The translations under genes were made by a program, and so were the position numbers. Below, in pieces: positions 24,364 to 36,100 of a DNA stretch of 64,000 bases (position 1 is its first letter; every line of letters begins with the position of its first letter). Source of the stretch: Physella acuta (Eukaryota; Mollusca; Gastropoda; Physidae). A model generated the notes under the pieces. The model worked only from the letters and a program-made list of their open reading frames with translations, had not been told where the DNA came from and searched no databases. The DNA is taken from NCBI RefSeq assembly GCF_028476545.1, contig NW_026731575.1, positions 1 to 64,000 on the forward strand, written 5' to 3'.

Positions 24364-25179
24364 AATTGCATCTTCAGGTGGATCTTCAATTATTCTATTA
24401 ATTTTAATAAAATTAATTAAAATTTGATTTGTGATAATATATGAATATTAATTTAGTACTAGAAAAATGCATGATAGAAATTGTATGTTACAATTTTGCA
24501 AGTCGTATCAAGTCTTCAATGAAAACAAATATTTGTGTAACTGTTACTTGATATTATTTCAGCTGTGTTATTAAATGTTGTAGAATAAGTCAATTTAGTC
24601 ATTCTACTTTCATCATAGCATGTTTAAAAGAAATTTACTTTCATCGAAGCACATGTTTTTTTTTTTTTTGTGAGAATCAATGTATAAGGATATTTCAATA
24701 TCATTTTGGTGATGGATGAACTGATTTCTGAATAAATTTCTTTTTTGAGAACTAACATCATTAGACCTGTTTGACTTCAGTTTTTATTTGCATAGCAAAA
24801 TATTTGGTCTTTATGGAAGTGGAAATATTTACAAACAGGTTAATGTGAAATTCAACATTTCATAACTAAAACAATTTGCATACTACTGGTTAAAAAATAT
24901 GGATTCTGGAATTTTCCATACTTTTAATCTGGAAACTTTTAAACCTAAAAAAATGTTATATTTCAATATGACTGAAAGCCTTTTTCTAGATTCTCTAAAA
25001 ATGAGATTTTTATTCACAAGACCTACATTTTCTGGTGGTTAAGAAAAAAATGTAGTTATTCTTTGTGTGCAGTATGATATTACATGAATTAACCAATTAA
25101 AGCACAAACTGAAAACAAATGAGAAACAGACAGTCTTCAGTCTGACAGGGACAAACCTTGAATCATAGGTTACTTTGCC

Positions 25180-25415
25180 TAGATAGCATGGCCTAGCAGT
25201 AGAGCGCCTGTACTGCTAGCCCAAAAGTTTTGAATCCGTGTTCAAGTCAGTAGAACGTCCCTTAGTCCACCCAGCTCTGATGAGTTTCTAAAACATTGGG
25301 GAAATTAAAGGCGGCTGGCCATAATGCTGATCACATTATCCCTTCATATGCAGAGGTCACAGAAACAGGTGAACTCTACTTCACTTGCCCCCCACGGACC
25401 GTCAGGTTAAAAAAT
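25180..25415 (+). mobile_element. tRNA-derived SINE (family B)
   Basis: tggcctagcagtagagcgcctg (tRNA-like A box), ttgaatccgtgttcaagtcag (B box), then the family body gcggctggccataatgctgatcaca and the end gaactctacttcacttgcccc. It matches 34854-35104 and 36353-36604. Confidence 0.8.
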
Positions 25416-25432
25416 GGAACTTTACATTTCCT

Positions 25433-25545
25433 CAGATATCTCGTGTACAAGCCTGTTTGTTGACTTCAGAAAGGTATTTGATAGAGTAAGGCAGGGTGCA
25501 CTTCGGAAACATGAGGAGATCATTAATTACAATCTACCTAAAATA
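25433..25545 (+). pseudogene. LINE reverse-transcriptase fragment
   Basis: Translating + strand after ctcgtgtacaagc gives SLFVDFRKVFDRVRQGALRK, close to the palm-domain motif of non-LTR reverse transcriptases (FVDFRKAFD...). The similarity stops within about 110 bp, so this is a short relic directly after a SINE copy. Confidence 0.65.
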
Positions 25546-25943
25546 ATTTAAACATAAATCACATTTTTCTTTGGTCTAAGTGGACCGTTAGGGCGTCACT
25601 AGTGTCCTTTTGATCACCTTCCTATGATTTACCAAGTTACAAACACAGGCTGGGAGTCTGCTTTACCCTACTTTTTTTATATCTTAGTGGAAAGAATCAT
25701 AATATGGGCCCATAGTCGATTGGATAATTGCGCATTAGAAATCTAAACACAAAGCCTGACTAGTAAGACGAGAAGAGCCAGATGTTGCCCATGTATCAGG
25801 CCCGGAGTTTCTTCCAGGCATCTTCCCCCCCCCCCCTGGTAAATTTAGTACGCCCCCCCCCCCCAAAAAAAAAGCAAAAAAAAATTCAAGTGCCCCTCCG
25901 GAGAAAAAAGTCTGGAAGAAACACTAATCAGGCCCCTTATATC

Positions 25944-26037
25944 CACACGGCTGATGGGCCCAAGGGACAGGACGTTACATTAGAGCTTGGAATCAGAAGT
26001 GTCGCAGGAGCTGCCATAAGGAAGCCAGGGTTGGTAA
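25944..26037 (+). repeat. First copy of a ~94-bp direct repeat flanking a MITE
   Basis: acggctgatgggcccaaggg ... ccagggttggtaa occurs here and again at about 26260-26350, on the two sides of the C-tract MITE at 26038-26256. The two copies differ at a few positions. Identity unknown. Confidence 0.7.
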
Positions 26038-26256
26038 CAGAGGCGTTGCGAGGGGGGGGGGGGACATATGTCCCCGGGCGCCGACCTTAGGGGGGGGGGG
26101 GCGCCAAATTGAAAGTTTGAGGGGGGTGCAAATGAAAAGTTCGTGGGGGGGGGGGTGCAAATCGAAAGTTTGTGGGGGGTTCAAATGAAAAGTTCGAGGA
26201 GGGGGTGCAAATCGAAAGTTTGTCCCTGGGCGCCGGGAAGGGTCGCTACGCCTCTG
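26038..26256. mobile_element. C/G-tract MITE (cagaggcgtagcg family)
   Basis: Starts cagaggcgttgcgag and ends tcgctacgcctctg. The interior has G runs separated by caaatgaaaagttcg / caaatcgaaagtttg units and ggcgcc blocks. No 8-bp target duplication was seen. Confidence 0.7.
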
Positions 26257-26573
26257 ATACGGCTGATGGGCCCAAGGGACAGAACATTACAATAGAGCTT
26301 GGAATCAGAAGTGTCGCAGTAGCTGCCATAAGGAAGCCAGGGTTGGTAATCCTATCGTCTAAGAGGGGCTCCATTCCTAGTTGATTTCGGAGTTTTCTCT
26401 CTCTAGATGGGTTGCTGTCCCCAGCTGACGAGCCTCGCCAATGCCTTAAACACCAAAGTTGACTGTTGTCGCCAACAAAACATTCACTTACCTAAGTTTT
26501 GTGGACGGCAGATGGCTAGGATGAAATGGAACTAGCGAACCTCAGAACATGCGGTGACAAGATCGGTGGCGTT

Positions 26574-26640
26574 CAGAGGCATAGCGACCCTTCCCGGCGC
26601 CCGGGGACAAACTTTCTATTTGCACCAACATTGCTTTTTC
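26574..26640 (+). mobile_element. Left end of a cagaggcgtagcg-family MITE
   Basis: cagaggcatagcgacccttcccggcgcccggggac and then loss of similarity. Immediately followed by the gtgacgtcat element fragment to about 26742. Confidence 0.6.
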
Positions 26641-26901
26641 ATAATGCGAAAAAAGTGACGTCACAGCATCTGAACCCAACGACACAACATTACGGACCCC
26701 CTCCCCCCTACGAGTGTGACGTCATTTATGGACGATCCCTAGCTATTCTTTTTTTTTCAATTTATTAAAGTTATATATAGTCTATTACTCACAGGGTGAC
26801 ATCGTCCGGGGGGGGGGGGGGGGGGGTCGACATCAAATTGCCTGTAGTTTTAGTATATTATATAAACCTATTCGTTGGCGAAGGAGGGTGACACACTGGG
26901 T

Positions 26902-27075
26902 CAGAGGCGTAGCGAGGGGGCGGGGGCGGGGGACACACATGTCCCCGGGCGCCGACCTTAGGGGGCGCCAAAATGGGTTGGAAAAATAAATTTTCGGGGG
27001 GGGGGGGGGCGGACACTGTTAAAAGCACATATTTTCTAAATAAATTCTATTTCGTACGGGGGGGGGGGTTAGACT
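26902..27075 (+). mobile_element. G-tract MITE fragment (cagaggcgtagcg family)
   Basis: cagaggcgtagcgaggggg, then ccccgggcgccgaccttaggg and gccaaaatgggttgg, then two G runs. It matches the reverse complement of 180-407 over its first part. The right end is missing. Confidence 0.6.
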
Positions 27076-27960
27076 TTCTTCGGGGGGCATCTCTTTCCCC
27101 GAAGAGATGCCTGAAAGAAACTCTGCCCACCCTCGCCACATATCTTCATAAAATTCCGTTAATTGATTTTTTTCAAGAGGCTGTGGATACCTGACAACAT
27201 TACCTACAGTACAGTTACCGACGTAAGAAGCACGGACTACAAATCTAGTCCTGCACGCCAAACAGACGCAACATTTAGAAGTGTTTAATCAACGCGTAAC
27301 CAATCGTGTATTTTTACTTTCTCGTATATACGAAGTATAGAGAAAGTCTTGTAATCGTGCAAAAAAAAAAATCGAGATTTTTACAAATCTCGACGTTTTA
27401 CACCTCACTGATACGGAAAAACATAATTTTGCAAGCTTGTCCGTATGTCTGTGTGTCTGTCTGTGTGTCTGTCTGTGTGTCTGTCTGTCTGTCCGTGTGT
27501 AAACACGATAACTTGAGTACAGTTACAGCTAGGTTGATGAAATTTCATATATAAGTATTTTATCAAAATCGTAGATCCGTATCAACTTTTGAGCGATTTC
27601 CGATAACCGGAAGTGGTACTTTTCCTACTTTGAATTTTCAAAAGCCTATAACTTGAGTACTATTTCAGATAGATACATGAAATTTCACATGTAAGTAAAA
27701 GATCTAATTCTCTACCTTCTGTTAAATTTTGAGTAATTTCCGTTGACTGGAAGTAGTACTTTACGCTACTTCCGATTTCTCAAAAAACTAATGTAAATTT
27801 TAAAAGTACTAATAATATTGCGCACTATAATGCGCTTTTTTATTTGGCGTTCACATGGTGTGCAATTAATTTGTCTACGAGATTTTATTCTATTTTTACA
27901 AGCTTTTATTTAACTCGCTTCCTCTGTCGTCAGTCGTCAGTCTAGACGGAAACGCAGGAG

Positions 27961-29675
27961 CAGTAGCGTACGCAGGGGGGGAGCAGGGGGAGCGGCCGCT
28001 CCCCCTCTGGCCATTTTCAGCAAAGTGGCGCCTTTTTGGAAACTTTTTAAACTCAAAGTTTGAAACAATGATATTGTTAAAAAAATATATTTTTGGTCGG
28101 CACATCTATGTAAATCACGAGATTTCTTTTCATGCAGCAATTAAGCATTATTGCAATAGTCTAGTAGTGTCTACGTTTACAACACGTATTAACAGCTGCA
28201 TCAGTTTGCCATTCTAAAGATAAGAATTACGATGCATTCAAATGTTTAAAAAACCTCTACGGGTAGTACCACTTGGCAAGATGGGTGTTAAGTTTAAGGC
28301 AACTGGATAATGTATTTGCTTTCGAATAATTGAATTAGAAAATGTTAAACATAAAACTTCACACATAATTACTTTATACATACAGTTTGAATCGTGTGAT
28401 TAATTTTTAAAAAGATTACAATACAGAAACAAATACAACTGATGTGGCACCTCTATTTAAATTTACTTATGGGCGAAATGCGTTGCGGTGGGGAAATTTT
28501 GACAAGGTCAACAACGTCATCACGATGAAGTAGTAGTATTCTTACAGTTTGGGCGATAATGATTACGATTACAAATTATATGAAACAGTTACAACCCCCT
28601 CCCCCATGGACCCCTCTGTAAAAAATATTGTCATAATACCACTGCTACTTATTTAAATCTATTTCTGTAATATATATGTGTGTGTAATATATATGTATGT
28701 TTAGAACAGTCATCTAAGAACTGACGCTATTTTCACTCTGAGTTAGTTATCCCTCTCCCCCCCCCCCCCCCCGCCACACACCTCACCACCACAATTGTGT
28801 AGAGCGACATTAATGTCACACCATGGTATACACTGGGTTGGATAATTGACCTAAAGTGACCGGTCAGTGGTGAATGAAGTTAAACCCATCCCCTCCCCCC
28901 AAACCACCCCGAACTGATCTGTTAAGTACATGTAGAAAAACGTGTAATGATGTACCAAAGTACCATGTCGCCAGAAAATTAGCTTTTTAAACGTAAAACT
29001 CTGTGAATATTGTTTTTGCAATTACCAGTAAAAATGTGTGTGATCAATACAGTGATCTAACCCATACATATCACTATGTTAAAAAATGATCTTTAAAGAA
29101 CACAAAGAAGCAGTAGTTAATTAAATATATATGATCTGAACTAAAAAGAACGATATTTAGTTAAATGTAGGCTGTTATTCCGAATGTTGTTCTTTTACAT
29201 CGAAAAGCGTGGTTTTATACCAACTCTGATTTTAAGAACTTTCATTATGCTGTAATACTTTAGCATTTATGATGACGATATATTAAATTATGATTATAGA
29301 CAAAAACATTTTGTAAACACAAATAGTGTTAAACAATTTCATTATATTCTAAAGTAATTATTTATTTGTTTTGACATTTATAATTAAATGTGTAGATATA
29401 TACATATTTATATTAAGAGAGTGATTATTTCCCCTATTTCACTTGTCTTAAATAATTTCCCAGGAATTATTATGTAAGACATTTTTTTTACAAGAATTAC
29501 AAAATAGATTGTGTTACGTTCATTGATTTTGGTTGTAGTCTGCGTATATTTTGTTTTGTTTAGATTGATACAATTTTTTGTTGTGTCGGCCTACATTGTG
29601 TTTTTTTTTCTTATTTCTTCAGAGTGCTACTTTCAATTTACTTTACATCATAGCGCAGTAATGACATACAGCTAG

Positions 29676-29768
<93 letters not shown>

Positions 29769-29857
29769 ATAATACACGTATATAGAACGTGTTAAAAATT
29801 CGGCGCCTTTTTTGCTCTTTTCGCTCCCCCTAAAACGAAAACCTGGATACGCCTCTG
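27961..29857. mobile_element. 1.9-kb non-coding element with 8-bp target duplication
   Basis: Starts cagtagcgtacgcag and ends ggatacgcctctg, an imperfect inverted pair related to the cagaggcgtagcg MITE family. cgcaggag flanks both sides (27953-27960, 29858-29865). ggcgcctttttg near the left end and ggcgccttttttgctc near the right end form a subterminal pair. The interior is AT-rich with a long (TA)n at 29679-29772. No open frame of note. Confidence 0.75.
29679..29772. repeat. (TA)n microsatellite
   Basis: Nearly pure TA over about 90 bp, inside the 1.9-kb element. Confidence 0.95.
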
Positions 29858-30088
29858 CGCAGGAGTGAAAATTCGGACAGTTCTACTTGACCGATACGAT
29901 TCACAGTTGGCACGTGGGTCAAGACATGAAGACAATGCAATCTGAAACTAAATTTGACTTAATTGGATGCCTAATTAATTTTTTATGAATTAATTAAAAT
30001 TTGGACCGAATTAGTAGGCATGTCTAGCCAACCACACCACACGCGTCATCACCTTCAATAGCTGCGCCATCACGTAATGGCTGCGTTC

Positions 30089-30143
30089 AAAAACCATTGC
30101 GCGCCTACTGAACGTGATGTTCAGTAGGCGCGCAATGGTTTTT
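30089..30143. repeat. Perfect hairpin, 25-bp arms, 5-nt loop
   Basis: The left arm 30089-30113 (aaaaaccattgcgcgcctac...) and right arm 30119-30143 are exact reverse complements around gtgat. GC-rich in an AT-rich setting. Confidence 0.95.
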
Positions 30144-30187
30144 AGTCATGTAACTCTATTGTAAATAAAACATGTAAAGTACTGAAA

Positions 30188-30453
30188 AAAAAATTCATAA
30201 AAAACGTTTTAATAACAAGCTTTTATGTAATGATGCACTAAAAAGTAGAAAATAAATTATAGACTACTATTTAAATAACTATAAAGAAAAGCGTGGGTGT
30301 CTTCCTTAACATTAGTAAAGGTATCCAATAGATACTAAAGTGACCCACGCTTTTCTTTATAGTTATTTAAATAGTAGTCTATAATTTATTTTCTACTTTT
30401 TAGTGCATCATTACATAAAAGCTTGTTATTAAAACGTTTTTTATGAATTTTTT
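30188..30453. repeat. Long perfect inverted repeat, ~111-bp arms, 44-nt loop
   Basis: 30188-30298 and 30343-30453 read as exact reverse complements by eye. The loop is 30299-30342. The arms include acaagcttttatgtaatgat and agaaaagcgtgggt. Fold-back MITE or inverted duplication. Confidence 0.92.
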
Positions 30454-30872
30454 TAAAAACTTTAAGTATTTAAAATGGATTAAAAATCATGTTTATAGCC
30501 CGAGTTCCCATCCCCTGTTATTTTATATAAGAATATTCGAGAAAGTTTAGGGGATATCACTCCCGGTTTATTTTAATTTAATGTGCGTGTGGCATTGTTT
30601 CTAGAACTCGCGTTATTTAATGTCGTTGATCACCTTTCGTAAAATACCCATCGACGACTGCCGAGATGTTAGAGGTATCGGTGACCCACCGTATCCCTAG
30701 TGTATGGTGCTTTTTAAAACGAATGTAGACGCCAAAGTGCTCAAATGAGAGCATTCCGGGTCACCCAATCGCCGGAGTCGAGGCAGCGCTTGATGCAGCT
30801 TGAACGCTGAAAAATAGTAGCCTACCCCCTACCCCTCCTTGTGCAGGTCACCTAGATCTTCGGTCTCATTTG

Positions 30873-31210
30873 CAGAGGCGTAGCGACCCATTCCGGCGCC
30901 CGGGGTGAGCTATCAATTATGCGCCCCCACCGATTTATAAATATAGTCATTCAGGTTGATGAAAAAGCGCCCCCCCCCCGCTCAGCTGGAAAGATTAGTG
31001 TCACTTTTTACCAGTCACTATCCTGTAAAATTTTTTCTTGTGAATCATTGAGTAAAGCCATGTAGCTGTTTACTCTTTTAAATTTGGGTATAATTCAATA
31101 CCCCAGCTTAAAATGAGCATTTTGATTAATATTTTTACCTCTTTTGGCGCCCTTTAAGGTTCGGCGCCCGGGGCAGCCGCCCCACCCGCCCTCCCCTAGT
31201 TACGCCACTG
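30873..31210 (+). mobile_element. MITE of the cagaggcgtagcg family, longer variant
   Basis: cagaggcgtagcgacccattccggcgcccgggg at the left and ggcgcccggggcagccgcc...ctagttacgccactg at the right. The interior differs from the poly-C copies (one short C run, then AT-rich). No clear target duplication. Confidence 0.65.
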
Positions 31211-32659
31211 GCGAGGGGAAGGTCAATTGCAAGACACGAAAACACCCCTAGACTTTATTTATGAGGGGGGACTTTTTTAACGTGAATCATCGTCTTTTCC
31301 TTTTTGTGCCCTAGACATATGGGGCCGCCACAGAAAGCTTCCTCTACTTGTGCCTGTCTCCGGCAATTTACCTGGCAACCCCCATGACAGTACATCGACT
31401 GCCTGTGCCAGCTGCTTCCCCGCCGTGCGCCTTCACGTCTCTCTTGGCCTTCCTTGCTTTCTTTTTTTTCCTTGATGTGTTCATTTTAGAGCCATTCCCG
31501 CGATATCATCTGCGATTCAGCGCCATCTTCTTTTTTCCCCCCGATTTTGTAGGACTGCTTCTATTTCCATCTCTCCTATAATTAGAGATGGTGTTAGGCC
31601 AGTGAATGCCTTTTTATCATTCGCAAGCGTTTACTTAGGAAAGAGTCAACTGATTTTCTGGTTTCAACGTGAATAACTAGAAATCTATATCAAAATAGGT
31701 GTGTGTGTGTGGGGGGGGGGGGGGGCGCTATATTGATAGTTTGATCCGGAATGGGTCACGTCTCTTCCGATCTGAGTTAAGACATGTTTAATTGCCCCCG
31801 GGGATGCCCTGAGGTATATGACGGGGTGTTGTCCTTTTTTACATTTCTTTTGCCCCCCCCCCCCCCTGGTTTAATTTTTTTTTCACATTACCTCCCCACC
31901 CCAACCCTAAAGCTATCAGCTTCTAAATCTATAACCTCTACGACCAGGAAGGTTGTCCATAACTGACTTTAAGCTTTTATTTCACGTTTTTGCGTATCGT
32001 CACATATCGTCGCCTAAAACAAGAACCCATCCCCACTTCTAAAATGACGTCACACCTTAAAATGTGATTTCATTGGGGTATGTCCTGCGTGGCGCCTGCG
32101 ACCATAGGTTTCTACATTTCTTTTACCACCTTCTATTTTAAAAATAATATTGTATTCCGGTAGCTCCTCTCCGTGAAGTACTAGCGGGCTACTTAATTCA
32201 TTAAAAGGCCTAAAATAAGTTAAAGGTTAAAATGACAAAGACAAAAAATACAAAGAACAATGTGTCCAACCAAACGTAACGTAGCCGTAGGCTTTGCCCA
32301 GTAGGCCTAAAAAAATTCCAGTGCATATTGTAATAGAATCTATGAAACAGTGATAGATTAACATAATTGAGATACTTGTCACAAACTTAACACTCAACAT
32401 TTTAAAAAGATGAATAAAGTACAAATAAATAATACTAAAGAGAACATAACATATAAATAGACTACAATATCATGGTACACATTGTTTTGGCCTTGAACTT
32501 TTGACCTTTGCTATATATGCCGATGTCTAGTGGCTACAGCCGGTTATAAAGCTTAGGCCAAGTATAGATTTACGCTGCTGAAAAATAGCTTAATCACTAT
32601 TACACAGCCGGATCTTTGTTTACACAGCAAATCAAGGGAAGAGTAGGAGCTATCCGGTT

Positions 32660-33130
32660 GAATTAGAAATAGATCTAGCTAGACCTATACTACAGCTATG
32701 TCGGAAATAAAGTGAGTTTTATTTTACTAGATTCTAGTCTAAAATTCTCTGAAAGTGAAAGCTAGCAGCAGTCACTAGAAATTTGAAATCTAGAATCTAG
32801 ACTTCTAGATCTAGATTTAGTTTAGAATCTAGATCTAGATCTAGAATCTAGATCTAGCTAGATTCTAGATCTAGAAAGTAGATCTAGATTGTAAAGTTGA
32901 CACCATAGCCATATGTCAAGCAAGTAGATATCTAGATCTGAAAGATCTAGATTCTAGATTCTAGACCTAAAATTCTACTAGACTCTAGATCTAGATCTAG
33001 ATCTAGAATTAATACTAAATACTAATTCAGTAATTCTAAATGTAAATGTAGTAATGTAGTCTTCTTAAGATAAGATTCGATTGAAATTATTCTAGATCTA
33101 GATTAGATCTAGAATATTCTAGATCAGTAG
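32660..33130. repeat. CTAGATCTAG-rich repeat spanning the PGD first exon and intron start
   Basis: Long irregular runs of agatctagatctagaatctag beginning at the 5' leader and continuing through the first 400 bp of intron 1. Same word set as at 20400-20770. Confidence 0.75.
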
Positions 33131-36100
33131 ATCTAAAAATCTATATTATTCTAGGGATTTAGGTAAAAAAACACTAATCATCATATAAAAATAAAAATTA
33201 CTTATTCTTGTAGAGCTCAACTATATGAAAACAAAACAAAATAGATTTTCTGTCTAGCTCAAATAGTTTTTTTTTGGCGAATTTTTTTGTGAGGGGTGGA
33301 ATCCCCTTGCTTTTGCATTGGCCAATTGTGACAAGTCATGGTATACCTGAATAAATTGAGCATAGTTATTTTACTTGCAGTTGTATTTTGTTCATATTTG
33401 CAGTTTAACTAGAATGATATATAGAACTTGTAAATGCTGTTGAAATTAATAAAAATAATACAGAACTTATATTTTTGTGTTGGCTTCCTCCCATAACCCC
33501 AAAAAACGGTGTGCTGCGCAAATATGAAAATGTTTCTAAAGCCATATTTTATATAAATACAGCAAATGAAAGAACTACAAAGTTAGAAATCTAAAGTAAA
33601 TGACTTGAACACTGTTATGTGCATATAATTGCCTCATTATTTTGGGCAGGTGAAGTAGAGTCCATCTTTAAGCCATTTTGTTATAAAACTGCTGCGCAAA
33701 TATGAAAATGTTTCTAAAGCAATATTTTATATAAATACAGTGAATGAAAGAACTCCATAGTCAGAAATCTAAAGTAAATGACATGAACACTGTAATGTGT
33801 CTATAACTGCCTTGTTATTTTGGGCAGGTGAAGTAGAGTCCATATAAAAGCCATTTTGTAATAAGTGAAATGAAGTTATCAGATCAATGTTTTTATGTGT
33901 GAATTGTGTATGGATTCTGATTTTCAGCATATAACTATATCTAAGGGTAAGTAGAACTTGAATACTTAAAATTACAGTTAGCACAATGTTAGTGTATAGC
34001 AACAGACAGGTAACCTAGATCTAGGTCTGACTCTTGTCAGTCTAGAGTCTAGTCTGACAAAATTGGATTTTTAGGAAAAACATATTCTAGAAAACTAGAA
34101 CTAGAGCTGAAAAAATTAAAGATGGGTATGTAAATATATTTTGAAATAAAAAATTAGATTTGTTTGCACATGCCATAAGATTGCTGTTATTAGTTGATCA
34201 AACTTAAAGGCAGGAAGATCGGGATGAAAAAATATAACAATGGTGGCAGCGTGACCTACATACAGTGACTACGTTCGGAGGGGTATAACTAATGTCGGAG
34301 TCAAAATATCCAAAAACAAATTTCATTTCCAATTACTTAAGATATGTCTGATCAGTAATCTACTCTCATCTAGAGGAATCTTTTAAAAAATCGAGATTCC
34401 AACGTATTTGAAACTAACCTTGATACAGGGGGAAGACCAAAGCAGAGACAGCATGCAATCAGGTCGCAAAGCCATTAAAACTAAGGGACAACCACTCTAC
34501 TTTTTAATTAACCTTAGGAAATGACCTTTTAAACTTAATTAATTACCATAAATTAAAAACTTATTAGTATGCAAAACCAAATCTCGTGGGTCCGGTATCA
34601 GAAAGTAATGGGCGATTTCGGGTCATGTTTTTACCGCGAACTCGGCGGATGCCGACAACCCTAATTATTCTATAGGCCTATAGATAGTATAGCCCTGAAA
34701 TGGTGTGTATGCTGTCATAGCCATGGAAATTGCGAGACGCAAAAAGGGAAATGGCGAGGCGGTAAACTGCGAGAAGAGAATGCAAGACTGTCCAACTTTT
34801 ACTCATTAAATCTACATCGTGACTTAATAAGTGCGACCTTAATATCATAATCATGGGACGGAGTGGTCTAGCGGTAGAGAGCTGGACTGCTAACCCGTAA
34901 GTCTCGAGTTCGAATCAGGGTTCAAGTCAGTAGACCGTCCCTGAGTCCACCCAACTCAGATGGGTACCTAACTCACGTTAGGGAAAGTAAAGGTGGCTGG
35001 GCATAGTGCTGACCACACTATCTCTTCATATGCCGAGGTCACAGAAACAAGTGAACTCTACTTCACTTGCCCCATAGACCGTCAGGTTTGAAAGGGAAAC
35101 TTTAATATCATAATCATACTGCCTTATTTTTTCGAGGAGAAAAAGTATACCCACATGCCACATCATTCAAGGTCAATACCTCAGTGAATTAGTTTTCGCT
35201 CGGTTTCAATGAGTATATAGCCCTTCCCCCTCTTCTTCTCTACCTCATTAAAAAAAAATTTACAAACATGGTCGGTGTTAAAAGTGTAACGACGTTTGAT
35301 TAAAAAAAAGGGAGCGGGTGGTGTTGAAACAACGCGGCTGTTTCTGTAATAGTAAAATAAATTATACAGGAAATATGTAATTTTATTACTTAATTAATTT
35401 GTTAATTTAATTATCGCTAAAGAACATAAAGGGTCTGACCATAAAGTATATATAATTATTGTTTTGGACACTTGCCCGATTGCGACAAATGCCAGAATAG
35501 GACAAATTCCTGAATGGACACTTCTGGCATTTGTCGCATTCGGGCATCTGTCACATTCGGGCAAGTGTGCATTTGTCGCATTTGGGCAAGTGTCCATTCG
35601 GGAAATCGGCCTTCGGGCAAATGGCATTTGGGCAAGTGTCTTTCGAGAAAATGTCCAGCTCCCGTCTAGTGTAGGCTACTCGATCTAGGTCCTATTACTA
35701 GAATTTTAGGGAATCTGCTCAATTAAAATAATATAAGCATCTGAGCTCACATTTTACATGTTTTTTGCTGTTATTTACAAAAGAGTGACTTCACTTTCAA
35801 CCCCAGAAGAAACCAATTGTATTTTATTTCCTCTTGTCTGTGACATGATTGAGAGCATATTTTTTTTTTGCCATTTGCATATCACAGTTTACCCCCCCCC
35901 CCCCCCCCCCCCCCCCCCACACACACACACAACTGTCATTGTTGTTGCAATATTGTTTCAACAATATGGCTATTTAGTCAAAGCTCCCCTTCCCTCATCT
36001 TTTTTCACCAATGGGAAACCTAAAATTGTGTTAGTGTTAGTAAGCAAAAAAAATCATGGATCTCTCCTATCAAAAAGATAAAATAATAAATCTCTCCACA

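Larger units (their letters stand above)
27312..30575 (-). repeat. 0.68-kb dispersed repeat, second copy, split by nested insertions
   Basis: 27312-27898 matches the reverse complement of the right part of 11255-11936. The remaining ~120 bp of that element (actttaagtatttaaaatgg ... gatatcactcccggttta) resumes at about 30455-30575. Some 2.5 kb of other elements lies between the two pieces. Confidence 0.8.
24364..32697. other. Gene-free interval rich in mobile elements
   Basis: No exon of a host gene was recognised over about 8 kb. AT-rich unique DNA (24.4-25.1 kb) is followed by a patchwork of SINE, LINE, MITE and hairpin elements (25.18-31.2 kb). Unassigned sequence then runs to PGD, with poly-C/G runs at 31704-31725 and 31853-31866. 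Confidence 0.65.

Noticed and set aside
25433-26350. LTR retroelement or viral copy
   Set aside because: The reverse-transcriptase-like fragment is of LINE type, and the 94-bp direct repeats are not LTR-like in length or ends. No convincing LTR, capsid or envelope remnant was seen anywhere in the window.
31348-31581. Plus-strand hydrophobic frame of 77 aa
   Set aside because: Low-complexity T/C-rich DNA in a repeat-rich interval; no family resemblance and no splice context.
34854-34925. tRNA gene
   Set aside because: The A and B boxes belong to the SINE family-B head; the cloverleaf is degenerate and the repeated body follows. The same applies to the other SINE copies.
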